Below, piece after piece: positions 33,301 through 45,852 of a DNA stretch of 64,000 bases. The notes beneath the pieces were generated by a model. The model was not told the DNA's origin, ran no database searches, and was given only the letters and a program-made list of their open reading frames with translations. Origin of the DNA: Symsagittifera roscoffensis (taxonomy: Eukaryota > Xenacoelomorpha > Acoela > Convolutidae); contig NW_026970620.1 in the NCBI RefSeq assembly GCF_963678635.1, positions 17,501 to 81,500 of the forward strand, in the 5' to 3' direction. A program made the translations under genes and the position numbers. How positions within the stretch are numbered: position 1 is the stretch's first letter; every line of letters begins with the position of its first letter.

Positions 33301-36300
33301 AAAAAGAGTTTTTATTAAAAAAGGTTAATTACAGAGAAAATGTATAGGTTCACAGCATCGTATACAATTTTACTACATAATCTCTTACAAATTTAGAGGT
33401 TTAGTATGTATTCCATCACATTCAACTTCCCGTTTAGGGTAAAAATAGCTCAGTCCTTTTTAAATTTGTTCATAAGTTGCGACTGCATGGTTAATCGTTT
33501 TAAATCCTCTATTCGTTGACTTCAAATTCACTGCCTCATCCAGTTCTTGTCGATACTTTGCCATTGGTTCATCTCCAAAGTCTTCTAATGCACGTTTGCT
33601 CAGACCTTTACTGCTAAACTTATACTTTTGACTTTTACTATCGTAACAGCAATAGGTTTTACTACGTAGGCATAACATTTCGGTGCATCTGAACTCCTCT
33701 TTGAGCAATCTTGGTTCGCTCTTGTCATATTTCATATGTTTAGAACAGCAAGTACGGGGAAAAAATTGTTTTTTTTTGCATCTGCTCTGAAGTCGTCTCG
33801 ACAGTCCCTGCTTTGCCTTTCTGTCCATTCTGCTCGCTTGCTGGGAAGGATACAATCGTCTAAATCTTCTTCTGCCAAAGCCAAATAGAGGGAATCTGTA
33901 TCCATTTCGAGTTCTTCGAATTTGTTGACATCGCAAAATTCATGGAAAAAGTTATAATACAGCTCCAACATTCTCAACTTGGCGTACTGTAGTATAAAGA
34001 ATCCTACTATAATTGGTTCACGATGCTCTATAGTAGATTTAGCAAGTTCCACTTCTTACAAATCTTTAGCTACGATATTAAGTCTCTTGAAGAATTGGTT
34101 ATTGATAGCTTTGTGGGTTTTTTCGTCTCCAAGATATTTTGTCATTGTATGTTTTGATCTGTCCATTATTTGATAGCCGTAGGAACTGTTTCCTAGAAGT
34201 TTCATTGTTTCAACTACTACAGCAGATAATGGATTTTCATTGCCGGCTCGCCTCGCATCAACAACAGACTGAACAAAACTGTTGAATACTTTATGCGGTG
34301 TGTATTGTACAAAACGATGAATTTTTGTGCACTGTAGTCCTAGATCCAAGTAAAAATTGAAAAGTGGTGTGATCAGTGTTCCGTTGGTCAATTTGAAGCT
34401 CGATATCAGCATTCTTTGCGGTTGTTTTAACAAATCGTTTTCTTCCGCATATGTCTTCATATATTCACCAATATCGTTTCTGGAAACATCAATTTTTTTT
34501 GAAAATATGTGGGAAATTGGAAAATTTTGCTCTAAGCTCATCTGGAACACTCAGATCGCATTGCACATAGCCGAACATTTTTTCATTTCTAATGTTTTGC
34601 ACTAATGAGTTGGCAGAAAGAGGTCTTTTGAAGGGAAAGTGAGTTCTAACGTGATTTTTCACGTCTACATTGTTTTTAAATTGATCCCACCAGCTACACT
34701 CCCACATTTCTTCTATAGAGTATCCTTTTTCTCCAATGTAGTTTTTTCGAAGCTCTTCCATTTCTCTTTTCTTGGTTCCGCGTTTGATATCATCATCAGT
34801 TAGGCTCGGTCTAGCCTCTTGACAAGACAAAAATGGAAATAACAACCCATTGCTTCAAAGACAGTCTTACAATGGTTGCAATAACCATCAACACTAAAGC
34901 AATCAATTTTTTTTTCTGTTTTCCTGTAGTGTAGTAACTCTCAATTTTACATTCAGGTCTGGTTGCTTGAAAGTATGACTTGACCATATTTTCAAATGTT
35001 CGAACTCGATTTTGCCTTGCCTTGAATTTTTGTGTTTCTTGATCGTTATTGGGAAGATTTTCAATCAAGTTAAAATCTACTCCTTGGATAAATTTGAGGT
35101 TTTTTCTTTGCATTTGACTATAAAGAGGTTGATAATGTTGATAAAAATGAAAAATTTTGTCGAATGCTGGTTGAAAAGTACAAATTTTCAACCAATCAAA
35201 AATAAGAAGAGTTTTTCCAAATCCACTTGGTCCAACTAGGGAAATAAAAATTCGTTCTTTGGTAGATTTTTTTTTATTCATAGCTTTGGAGAAGGTAGAA
35301 TATAACCGACTGTACTTGATAAGATAGCTACCCAAACTGTTGTTTCCTCACATGTTGTGGATAACATAATTCGAACGATTGCACATACTAGCATCAAAAC
35401 TATAACAAAAAATTGGCACAAAAAACTAAAAGAGATCTATTACATGTACGTCCAAACAATTTCCATGATTTTCGTTCATGATTTTATTCATCAAAAACAA
35501 AATTTCCTAAATTTACGGGCTTGTCACATTGATCGACCATCTTAACTCTAAAAAGAAAAAGTTGACAATGAAATTTAATTAAAGTTTGAAAATGGTAGTA
35601 CATTAAGAATAATATAATTTACAGTTTGTTAAAAAATCATCGAGTCCATGTTCCGTATGCAAATGCTTTTCTTTCTGCACAGTGAAGAGTGTTTGCATGA
35701 CGAAATGGGTAGTTGCTACACCTCCAATCATACTTTTCATCTTTGAATATCAAGAACTGAACTTTAGGGCAAGCGTAGTCATCCAAATTAATAATCTTTG
35801 TTTCCAAAAATTCTGACAGAATCTTTTATTTTTCATAACCTTTTGCAAAAAAATTCCGTTTCTGTGGCTTCTAGATTTTTCAATATTTTTTCAATATTGA
35901 TTCCATGAAGATGCTGTGTACACCAAAAAGATTGGGATGTTGATTTGAATTTTTTGGGAGGAAGAAAGGAATATCCTTCTGTTTGTCCATCCTTATAAAC
36001 TCCTAATTCTTTCACTATATTGCTTTCGATACATTCAATATCCAAAACAACTAGACTCATTCTGTTAACTGTTTTCTCTGGAGTTTTTTGTTTAAAATGA
36101 TTAACAATCAAACAATGCATATACTGATGAAGCAAATGTTTTAACATATAAATAGAAAAATAATCCAGTCACGTGACCAAGAAAGCATGAACTGGGGAGA
36201 TTAGGTGCAACATAACAAAACCCAGGACATTTTTGTCTAGTAGATTTCGCAGATCCAGCACAGTCATAGGAATTGCATGTAGTCTAAAAATTTTGGAGTT

Positions 36301-37727
36301 TGCAAAAAAGTAATCCATACAGGAATTTCCGTATTCAATTAGTCCTCCAAAAGGAAATTTTTAGTCCATTTCTTTTAAATTTAAGTCCGGGTCCAAAACA
36401 ATACAGGCACAAATAAATAAATTTTTTCTTTTTGTATTTGATGAGAAATCTTGCCTAATAATCTCAAAAATTCTTAGAATTTCATTCAATTTCTGTACGT
36501 TCCTTTTCTACAGTGCGTTCGTCAATAATGATACAAGATTTTTTGAAGGTCTCTAGATAACCTAGTAATGAAGTAAGCATATCAAGTAATTTATCATATT
36601 CTTCTCTTTATAGTTGTAAAGATTGATTATTTTTCCATTGATTTCCATTTCTACGATATTCTACAAGATCGATTTTTTTTTGGTATCAGATCGGTATCCT
36701 ATGTGAATTTTTTTTCTACCATTATGCAGAGTCCACTCAAAGTGAGATATTTGTGAGTCTACGTCCAAATTCTGCAAGTTTGGTAAATTTTGTGATTTCA
36801 TAATTGTTAGTGAACGTTTTTGGGACTTCTTTTCTAGAAGACTATGAAAAAGTCCCAATTTATTGTGAAGTTTTAAGAGTAAATTTCTTAAAAACCAATA
36901 TTCCAACTCATACTGTTCAACATCAATACTAAATGAAAATTGATTTTGAGGATAAATAGTTAAATTACAAGACAAAAAACATAAATAACACAAATTATTG
37001 TACATTACAGTTGTCAACAAACATAAAGTCTCCCAAAATTTGGGACAGTTTTTTGAATTCGTTCAAAGTATAGTTGACATGGGCAACTTGTTTCATTGCT
37101 TCATTCTCTTTTGCGGTGAACAGTCGAATCTGAATATAGGGAGGTTTGTTAATATTGTACTTCTTGATCGTGACACAAACTTGTCTTCTATTGTATGTTG
37201 CTATGTCATACACTTTGTTGCAGTTGGCAAGCTCCTGATCCATAGTTGACTCTTTGTCAGAAGTGAGTTCCAATATAGAAACGAGTCCAAGGTTTTGAGC
37301 ATCGTGAATAACAGTATTTCTAATTGCTGAGATTGCTTCTTCTTTTTCACCAAGATAGACTTGCTGTCTTTTTTCGAGTTGTCCCAACTCATTTTTCTTG
37401 AATAGTTGAAAGCAGGGTTCAAAATAAGTTTTCCCTTTGTAGGATTTTTGGGACTAAGCAAATCTCCCAATTCTTGTTTAATTTTTTGAGAATTCAATGT
37501 AATAGTGTCTTTTCTTGTACATTTTTGAAGAACAGACTGATCAGATGAAGAGAAATGAGAGAAATGATTTTGAGATTAAATGAAATTGGAAGTAAACAAT
37601 ATGAGTCATTCACTGAACCATAAAAGGAAATAGAACTATAATTGGAATTTTTGAGGGAAATTTCCAAATATGGAATTGTGTAGGTGTTAGTGTTCCTATT
37701 TAAATCCACAATTCTCAGCAAAAATCA

Positions 37728-38340
37728 TTGTTCCAGATGGCTGCAGCAATGTGTCAAGCTCTTCCCAGCTTTTATTCAGAGTTTTGTCAAAAATCGCTAT
37801 TTATTTCCGTTTCCAGTGATTTTTACGAAAAATATATAGTAACCATTAATTTTTCTGTCTCTACCCACATTTCTTACTGTTCTTTGGAAAATTGTAAGTT
37901 CCACATACTTCTGATTGGTTCATCTTTCGATCAAATTTTACCACGATTGGGTAATTTTCATTTCACATACCAAATTATCGATTGTGTTTACACTCTGTAC
38001 AAATACAGATTTTATTCGAATGTTATTTCATCAACTGGCGAAGTTTTCAATCAACTTGATCGTGCTGTTCCTCACAATTTGAAATGGAAAGGAGCAGAAA
38101 AAATGCCAAGTGTTGCAAAGAAAAGACTGTTACGCAAAAAATTGCAAAGGTCCTTATTTATGTTCTAACCAGAAACTAGCTTCCACACAAACTATTGGTT
38201 CAGCTTTTCTAGAAAGAGTTCGTAAAGTACAAAACTCAAAATATGAAAATGATTTGTTAAATTTAATTGACTGTTTTATTGATGGTTATGGATTTGTAAA
38301 TAATGATCATGTCAATTTTTCAATAAAAAACTTCTGATAA
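37728..38340 (+). other. Plus-strand open stretches within the Polinton-like fossil
   Basis: Two overlapping frames (37728-38168 and 38110-38337) read toward the minisatellite. One contains a basic MPSVAKKRLLRKKLQR segment. This could be another part of the same element on the opposite strand. I do not recognise it. Confidence 0.3.
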
Positions 38341-38439
38341 TCCATCTATTTTCTCTCATATGTTTACGAAATTACCATTAATTACCGAAAAAAAATCACC
38401 GTTGTCAGAAACATTTGCAAAAAGTTTTTCAAACATGTA

Positions 38440-38935
38440 AGAAAGATGTAATATTTCTTTTGATTTTCAAGAAGTTGCAAAAAACATTTCAATTTTTTTA
38501 ACAAGTTGTAAAAAGTGTTTCAATTTTTTTGACAAAATGCGAAAATTGTTTCAACTTTTTTGAGAAGATGCGAAAAGTGTTTTACTTTTTTTAACTAGAT
38601 GCGAAAAGTGTTTCACTTTTTTCCTACAAATGCGAAAAAGGTTTTACCTTAACAAGATGCGAAAAGTGCTTCACTTTTTCACTACAAATGCGAAAAATGT
38701 TTGACTTTTTTCGACAAAATGCGAAAAGTGTTTTACTTTTTTCGACAAAATGCGAAAAGTGTTTCAATTTTTTCGACAAAATGCGAAAATAGTTTCAATT
38801 ATTTCGACAAAATGCGAAAAGTGTTTCAATTTTTTCGACAAAATGCAAAGTGTTTTACTTTTTTCAATAAAATGTGAAAAGTGTTAAGTGTTTCAATTTT
38901 TTCTACAAAGGGCTAAAAGTGTGTACAAGATGCAA
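38440..38935. repeat. Minisatellite, about 31-33 bp period
   Basis: About 15 units of the form TCGACAAAATGCGAAAAG plus TGTTTCAATTTTT occur, with variants ACAAGATGCG and CTACAAATGCG. Unit length varies slightly. The array sits inside the Polinton-like fossil. Confidence 0.85.
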
Positions 38936-39720
38936 AAACCATTAGGTAACTTTTTACTTGTGTACAGCTTTTCTAGTGTTTCTTCCGAATATGTGTGCAA
39001 AAATTATTCGAGTTTCTTAAAATATGTGCCAGTTCGGAGCACTAAATTAAGTTCTGTTGTTTTCAGTGGTTTACCCTGAACCTCTCATCTATTCACATAA
39101 ATAATATGAAATTGAAGAAAATAGTTAATTACAGAAAACGAAGTCAATACCAAACAACATTTATTTACAAAAAACATTTAATCAAAGAGCTGTCGTGCAG
39201 CAGAAGAGTTCTGGAGGTTCTCTATAGAACGCAGAGCTGGACGAGGTTCCATTGCTGGTGGTTGTTGTGGAAGAGTGTTTTGAGGTGTCATTGTTTTTGA
39301 GAAACCCTCATCTTCATCTTTGTGATTGGGTTTTCGGCTGATCCTGCCTCCTTCCAAGGAAAGAGGAAGTCGTCGACTGGTTGAGCTACAAATCTTGAGT
39401 CCGGAATCTCGGGATAGTTCATTCCCACATGATCAGAAACTTCCTCCATCATTTGCATTGTTGCAAGTTGGTTCTCTGTGATGGGAACTTGCATCATATG
39501 ATGTTGGTTGAAATCCTTTTGCATCACTTCCACCATGTGCAAGACTAGGATTGGGATGTCCATTCGTGCCAGAAAAACTCCAGAGACTGTTTCTCGCACT
39601 TGAATTTGTACTAGATCAGGCGAAAATTCTACAGAGTTCATGAGGTTGCTGTTTTGCACTGAGAAGATCATTTTGAGCTATAAACTGAGTTAAAGAGTGA
39701 AAACAAGAAAGAGCTGATAG

Positions 39721-40492
39721 AAGGGTAGCTGACAAAAGATAAGTTGAAATTATATTTAGAGCTGAGAGAGGAGGTAGTTGACGGTAGTTAAGTTGAAAAT
39801 AAAATGATTTTTAGTAAGGAGTTAGGGGTACCTTCAATTCGAATGTGTGGGTTTGACCAATCAGACTTGATTTTCCTTAGTTGGATTGAAGTCGTGTCCA
39901 ATCAGATTTCAGTTTCTTTTTATGCGATTCTTGGATAAAAGTCGTGCCCAATCGGAAACAATTTTTTTCATCAAGTTAATTGAATTTTTTGTATGTAATC
40001 AATGAGAAATCAAGTCAAGTTCTTTGATTTTGATGTAAATTTGGGAGGAGTTGATTGAAAGTTCAAAAGATTTATTCGCAGAATGTTCAACTAGCAAAAT
40101 GTGCCAAAAACGAGAAAAATATTTTCTCTAGAAATTGAGCATGGTGTATCGCAATCAGAAAAAAATTTCAGATAAACCAGATAAACCCTTGATAGTTTAA
40201 AAAAAGAAATGATATTAAAGTATCAGCAATTAAATTATCAGCTAAATCAACTTTTTTTAATCTATTCATCTTATTCAAGCAAGTGAAGATGGACTAGAAG
40301 AAGAATGATAAAAATTGACTTCACTCAACATATCAGAAAAACACAATTAAATTACATTGAGATTTGCAGGTTAATGTTGACCCAGGGTATGCTATGGACT
40401 TTTTGGATTTTTTGAAACGACTCATTGGATAGCGACTCATTTTGAAATAACATGATTGAAGTTGTGTATGTGAGTTGTTCATGTGTCGTCAG
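39721..40492. other. Right flank of Polinton-like fossil and FSD1-like intron
   Basis: AAGTCGTGTCCAATCAGA and AAGTCGTGCCCAATCGGA form a short local repeat at 39889-39955. I see no gene. Confidence 0.4.
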
Positions 40493-40623
40493 ATTATACA
40501 GTGCGGGTGAGGGCTGTAAACAGCAGTGGTCACAGTGAATACAGCGACTCAATCATACTACGCACTGGCACTCCGCCCATCCAGTTTGCACTGGACAACA
40601 ACACTGCTCATGTCAGTTTGAAG
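40493..40623 (+). CDS. FSD1-like exon: FN3 end and PRY start
   Basis: The exon runs from the acceptor GTCGTCAG to the donor GTAAAT. It encodes 43 residues covering the last FN3 strands and the LDNNTAHVSL element typical of PRY domains. It is GC-rich against AT-rich introns. Confidence 0.75.
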
Positions 40624-43600
40624 GTAAATTTGAATTCTAGTTACTGTAGAGAGAGCTGTAAACAAGTGGAACAGAATGAATTAATTGCGAATATCAAATA
40701 TCGATTTTAAGAAATGCGTCCAAAAGCTCATTCTGACAGAATTTGTTTTGAGGTCGCCTGGAATTTCAAATTTGCACGCAAAGTTCCTCTTCATTTTAGA
40801 AAGAAGGAAAGAAAGAATTTTTTTCTCCAAAGTTATAATAAAACATCAAAATAGACACAGCATCAAAATAATTAACTCGGAGAGGATAGACAAAAGGCAC
40901 ATTGGGCGCCCACTTATAGTCTACCCGATTTACATCAACAATTCAGGTTATTTAAACAAAATAATGATAAAAATAAAATATATTTTTGATTTTTTGATAT
41001 TTTCTTTAAAAAGGCGATATTTCGGATATGAGAAAACTTTTGGAGGCAGTCCTTCTATTGAAGCACTGTCACCGTTGTTAGAGGATATATGTAATTGTGG
41101 AGAAAGAAAACAGCGTTTTGCCTGTTTCAACTTTGGATTAGTGACAATTTTATTGCCTGACGTTGCTCTAGCTGTCAGGACATCCCAAATTCTTACTATA
41201 TCGGAACCTAAAGCAACTCGCCGACATTACCGATCGATCCTTCAAATTATTTGGTCAATTTATTGTGAGATGTGTAATAATTTTGCCCGCATTAAACATT
41301 GCTGTCAAATACAGTGGCCGTGACTTTTTGCCTTTTGAGTGTTTCAATGCAATCAATCAACCTCAGCTTTGTCAAGGTCAAGGAAGTTGTTATGTAGTGT
41401 CAAATTGTCAACATCAACGACCTGCATTTTTCAATTAACCTCATAAAACTCTGCGGAAAAAATTCTGAATTTATATCCTAGTTCCACACACTGGTATAAA
41501 ATGAAACGGCTGCTTACACCTTCGAGCTAGCACGAACCTTCTTTTTTTCTAAACTAACTCGCAAATAAGAGTTATCTTATTAAATGTGTTTTCTTTGGTG
41601 GCACTTTTGCTATAATCACAATCTGTAGCATTGGAACTTTCATAGCATCTGTTCTGTTTTATCCGAGGCTAGTGATTGCGATTAATTAAGCGTCCGTGGG
41701 TCTAATTTGGGTCTTTCGAAGGAAACATAGTTTATATGCTTTCTTCCGGATCGCACAAGACGCTAAAAGTCTCAGAATCTATTCTATTGTATATCTAAAT
41801 GCGGGCTTCTCTATCTCGCGATGTTTAAGCTTTTTCAACGTATTATTTTTGCATGTTTCAGCTATATCGTATATTGCAATGGTTAAGATTTTTTTTTCGA
41901 TTTTCCAATTTGATTTTAGTGGTTACTTTACGGAGTTTAAATTAAGCAGCCCAATATCGAATTAGGGGTTGCAAATTTGGCCTCCAATTTTGAATGCCCG
42001 AATCATTTTACTTAACGAGATAAGACGATGTTTGAGATTTTTTTCAGAAATTTTAGAACATTTTAAATAACAAATATTTTACAAAACTTGAAGTTACCAA
42101 CCTTATAGTTGGGTACTGTCAGAGTATTCTAAGGAATTACAAATCTTGCTTCCAAATATGACTGTTCAAATCCTTGTAGTTTTCGAGATATGACGTTTTT
42201 TGTGATTTTTTTTTAAAAAATGTTCAGAAAATTTTAATTAAATATTTCTCAAAGTTTGAAATTCCCAACCTTATAGTTGGGTGCTGCCAGATTACTCTAT
42301 AGAGTTACAAATTCTGCCTCCAAATATGACTGCTCAAATCTTTGTAGTTTTCGAGATATGACGTTTCAGAAAACTTGAATTATTATTTTTTAAAATTTGA
42401 GTTTCCCAACCCTGTAGTTGGGTACTGTCAGAGTACTATCAAGGATTGCGAATCTTGCCTCCAAATTTGACTGCTCAATCCTCTGTAGTTTTCGAGATAT
42501 GATGTTTTTTGTAATTTTTTTAACAAATGTTCAGAAAGTTTTAAGTAAATATTTCTCAAAATTTGAAAAAACCCAACGTTGTAATTGGGTGCTGTCAGAA
42601 CACTCTATGGAGTTAATAATCTTGCCTCCAAATATGACTGTTCAAATCCCTGTATGTTTCAAGATATGACGTTTTTTGTGATTTTTTCAAAAAACTTTCA
42701 GAAAATTGATCAATTTTTTTTCTCGCAAAGTCTGAAATTCCCAACCCTGTAATTGGGCCCTGTCAGAGTACTCTCAGAGATTGCGAATCTTGCCTCCAAG
42801 TATGACTGCTCAATCCTCTGTAGTTTTCGAGATATGACGTTTTTTGTGATTCTTTTTAAAATTTTCAGAAAACTTAAATTATGATTATTTTAATTTAAAA
42901 AAAATCCCAACCCTGTAGTTAGGTCCTGTCAGAGTACTCTCAAAGACTGCGAATCTTGCCTCCAAGTATGACTGCTCAATTCTTTGTAGTTCTCGAGATA
43001 TGACTTTTTTATGATTTTTTCAAAATTTTTAGGAAACTTAAGTTAATGTTTTTTCGCAAAATCTGAAATTACCAACTCTGTAATTGGGTGCAGTCAGAAT
43101 AAACTAAAAGTTTGCAGATGTTGTTTCCAATATATGCGGTTTTTCATGATTTGTTGAAAAGTTTCGAAGCACCGAGTTTCGTTAAACGCTAGTAGAATTT
43201 GTAGTTCAGTTTTTCATGACAATAGTTTCATTTTTGCTCGGTAATTGTTTCGGGATTTTCATTAAACGCCGTCGAATGTGTTTTTGGACATGTTTTCGGC
43301 AAATAGAGTATCATTCCAGACAACATTTCGAAGTTTTTTTAGATGTGGTTTTTTCGAGAGCTACTAAGGCCGTTTTATTTGGACTTAGTGGCTCTCCTTT
43401 TCTTTCCTGTCTGCTAGCGTGTAATGCTATTTTGTAGCATCGCAAGTAATGTGAAGCTCCGCTTTGCCGCTATGTTTTAAAATCAGATCAAAAAGAAAAT
43501 GAGGTGAACTAAAGTGCGAATTTGATTGCTGTTTTATACTCCACGGAAAAAGAATTGTAGTGTTTTTTTTAGAGAGTAAGCAGTTAGAATTCTTTTTTTA

Positions 43601-44297
43601 AATTTCAGATTAATGGCAACACAGCGCAGTAAGACAGAGGGGGTGCTAAGAGTAGACTGGGACAGGTAGGGGAGGACTGCTTCCTGGGGGCCTCCTTCTC
43701 AGTTTTGGGAGACAAGAGCGTGAACAAGGGCAAGCACTACTGGGAAGTGAAGGTGAAGGTCAAATCAACAGACAGAATAGGTCAGTTTGTTCTTTCAATT
43801 TGGCGCTCTATTCTCATTAATCATCGTAGAGCTTTGCGCAAGTAAAATTTAAACTCGTTTAACTCATCTTCTGAGCTAGCGAAACTTGATTCACTTTGTT
43901 TCAATTCACTTCGGAATTAGACTTCAAACTGTGTTCAGATTATTTTTAGTTTAAAACAGTTACTGCATATATGAAAAATATCAGTCATGGTTGATGTTTT
44001 GTTCAGGTGTGGCTTACCTGAACACTCCTCGCGATAGTCTAATCGGGGACTCAGACAAGTCCTGGGCGATTGGGTTCCTCGCAAACGAAGAGGGACGGCT
44101 CTTCTGCTACCACAACAAGAAGAAAAAACAACTCAATATCGAGCTTCCATCATCTTCGCCTCCTCTGAAATCGGTCACAGTCGGAACACCTTGGGATCTA
44201 AATGAGAACTTTGGCGTTCTTCATAACAGAGTTTCACCAGCACATTCACACATTTAAGGTCAACTTCACAGATCCAGTTTTTCCAGCATTTTCAGTC
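40493..44297 (+). CDS. FSD1-like FN3 + SPRY protein, partial and possibly disrupted
   Basis: Three exons, 40493-40623, 43609-43786 and 44007-44297, encode in order the end of a fibronectin III domain (YTVRVRAVNSSGHSEYSDSI), a PRY start (IQFALDNNTAHVSLK) and a SPRY domain (KGKHYWEVKVKVKSTDRIG, WAIGFLANEEGRLFCYHN, ending HTFKVNFTDPVFPAFSV). This architecture fits FSD1/FSD1L, MID-type microtubule-associated proteins. The frame is not continuous: exon 2 needs a one-base shift near 43668, exon 3 needs one near 44210, and the exon 1/exon 2 phases disagree. Upstream coiled-coil and FN3 exons were not found. An AATAAA follows near 44622. Either the assembly carries indels or this is a decaying gene. 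Confidence 0.7.
40685..41323 (+). other. Longest single open frame (212 codons), unrecognised
   Basis: The frame lies in the FSD1-like intron. It begins MRISNIDFKKCVQKL and contains GERKQRFACFNFGLVTILLP. I see no domain. It is rich in I, K and R, as expected of AT-rich noncoding sequence, and has no supporting context, so it is most likely chance or a decayed element. Confidence 0.2.
42020..43145 (+). repeat. Tandem array, about 6-7 units of 140-180 bp
   Basis: Each unit carries CCCAACCCTGTAGTTGGG, CTGTCAGAGTACTCT, GAATCTTGCCTCCAA, ATGACTGCTCAATCC and GTTTTCGAGATATGACG in that order. Units begin near 42090, 42260, 42400, 42560, 42735, 42900 and 43070. Divergence between units is modest. The array sits within the FSD1-like intron. 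Confidence 0.85.
43439..43479 (+). repeat. GAAGCTCCGCTTTG terminal motif
   Basis: ATCGCAAGTAATGTGAAG then CTCCGCTTTGCCGCTATG is another copy of the dispersed terminus also seen at 15318, 29375, 49824 and 58671. Confidence 0.5.
43609..43786 (+). CDS. FSD1-like exon: first SPRY part
   Basis: The exon follows AAATTTCAG and ends before GTCAGT. One frame gives GVLRVDWDR, then a stop. A frame one base away gives GEDCFLGASFSVLGDKSVNK and HYWEVKVKVKSTDRIG. Both match the start of a SPRY domain, so one base appears to be lost or gained near 43668. Confidence 0.65.
44007..44297 (+). CDS. FSD1-like terminal exon: SPRY end
   Basis: The acceptor TTTTGTTCAG leads into VAYLNTPRDSLIGDSDKSWA and FLANEEGRLFCYHNKKKKQL. 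From about 44213 the matching frame moves by one base, to read LAFFITEFHQHIHTF and KVNFTDPVFPAFSV before TGA at 44295-44297. In the unshifted frame a stop comes at 44255. Confidence 0.65.
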
Positions 44298-44299
44298 TG

Positions 44300-45170
44300 A
44301 CCAAATGACGTCACAATTTCTTCTGGACTGCAAGTGCCAGATTTTCTTTTGGTGTGAGCTACGAGGCAGGGGTCGATTAGAAGTTGAGCTTCTGCATTCA
44401 TAGTGATATTTTCAGTGCTATAGATTTAATATGTAGCGCAGTAATCATTTTAAATCTGAGCGAGATAGTTTAGAACAAATGTATAGATTTTATCAACCTT
44501 CATTAAGTTCACGCAGTTTGCTCTTTGTCTAATAGAGTGAACTGAAATTGCAGCATGTCCATTGTGGTAATTAAATGTCAATGAACGTAGTGATGACACT
44601 TATAGAGGGTGAAATTTTTTCTGAATAAAATTAGGCTGGGGTTTCAGAAGCAACAGACTTCAAGTCAAAATTTCGATAAAAGATCGGGACCACTCTCATT
44701 ATATTTGTTGGCTATTAAAGCAAAACCTTGTCGTTGAAATCGTTGCACGGCTTTCTTTTTTCAACTTGTTTCAAAGAATGTTCTTCTGCCTTTAGCAACT
44801 CGTTTTTGGGTCTTTTGCATAGTATAACATTCATAAAGACTAAGTTTTTGCGCTAACTACCTCATCGGAATCATTTTTTTTTTCAATAATCATTGATTTA
44901 TGATACGGCGCTAACCGTTGTATCGGAATCAAGAGTTTTTGTTTAGTCAAGGATTGTCATTCGTTGATCATACGTTTTGTAGCAGTAACAAGGTTTTGTG
45001 TTTATTTCACGAAATTAGATAAGTTAGCTGCAAGCTTTTATTCAAGATATTGGCGGCCAACTGATAAGGTCTGTTCAATTTAAATTTCCTCGGTTAACTA
45101 ATCAAAATTACGGCTCTTTTCATCGCTGTTTCTGTACATGTCACAAAATCATGACAAAAACGGAAGTGAG
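44300..45170. other. Intergenic, poly(A) signal of FSD1-like gene
   Basis: AATAAA lies near 44622. I see no other gene or repeat that I can support. Confidence 0.4.
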
Positions 45171-45176
45171 TTAGGT

Positions 45177-45560
45177 ATGAGGCGTATAACTCATAGAGTA
45201 ATTTCGGATAGGGTACACCGTCTGCTCGTCACGCTATCCTATTTTCGGCCGGATAGATTCGTGCAACTTCTTAGTCTAATACCGATCCTAATCTTACTCT
45301 TATACCTACTAGTCTCAGGGTGTTTAACTAGTCTCTGCTAGGCTCAAATAGATCTAGAGTATACTGGTATTATTGCGGCTGCTGAATTTCTCGAGGAGAG
45401 GTAACTAATTTCTAAGTTAAATTCAAATCTCTCTGGTGCTGAAATTACAAGTAATTTCAGCACTTACAAATAAGTGGGTTGTTAGTTGGATGGATTGTGA
45501 TTGGTTAATATTAAATATTTTACAGTGGTAAAATATCTAATTTATAAATAATAAAATGTA
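45177..45560 (+). repeat. Dispersed repeat family B copy 1
   Basis: The copy contains ACTCATAGAGTAATTTC, GGATAGATTCGTGCAACTTC, TTAGTCTAATACC and ACTTACAAATAAGTG in order. The same order occurs at 56610-56900 with short indels. Confidence 0.7.
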
Positions 45561-45852
45561 GTTTAGATCAGGTTCCAGAAGTTTAAATTGTCCATTCGAC
45601 TTTAACAAATCGTGCCCAGCGCCTTTTCTTTTGTCATTAATTCTTCGGGTCTCATGAGGTATGTCAATACCCTTGTCATGTCAATACTCTCTTTAAACGA
45701 GGTATGTCAATACCCTCCATACCAAAATCTGGTAAAATTACCTCTTTGCCTCCCCATGTCTTCTTACCATTGGGCTGACTTAGTTTTTTCACTTATTGGG
45801 TAGAAAGTAAGATTAATTTCGATGAGTCATGGAGGTAGTATGTATGATCCCA

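Larger units (their letters stand above)
33300..39720 (-). mobile_element. Polinton/Maverick-like fossil, broken
   Basis: A block of minus-strand reading frames carries pieces of a self-synthesising DNA element. 33460-34845 holds protein-primed family B DNA polymerase pieces, with a TDSLY motif (34052-33732 piece) and LLGNSSYG (34550-34056 piece). 34811-35335 holds a P-loop protein (SLVGPSGFGKT) like a packaging ATPase. 35833-36147 holds an LVVLDIECIESNIVKELGVY segment, exonuclease-like in appearance. 36661-37497 and 39288-39671 hold unassigned pieces. I did not recognise integrase, capsid genes or terminal inverted repeats, so the ends are approximate. The polymerase region alone shows about four or five breaks. 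It is dead and moderately old. Confidence 0.75.

Noticed and set aside
38440-38935. CRISPR-like array
   Set aside because: Regular units without distinct unique spacers, in a eukaryotic context. It is a minisatellite.
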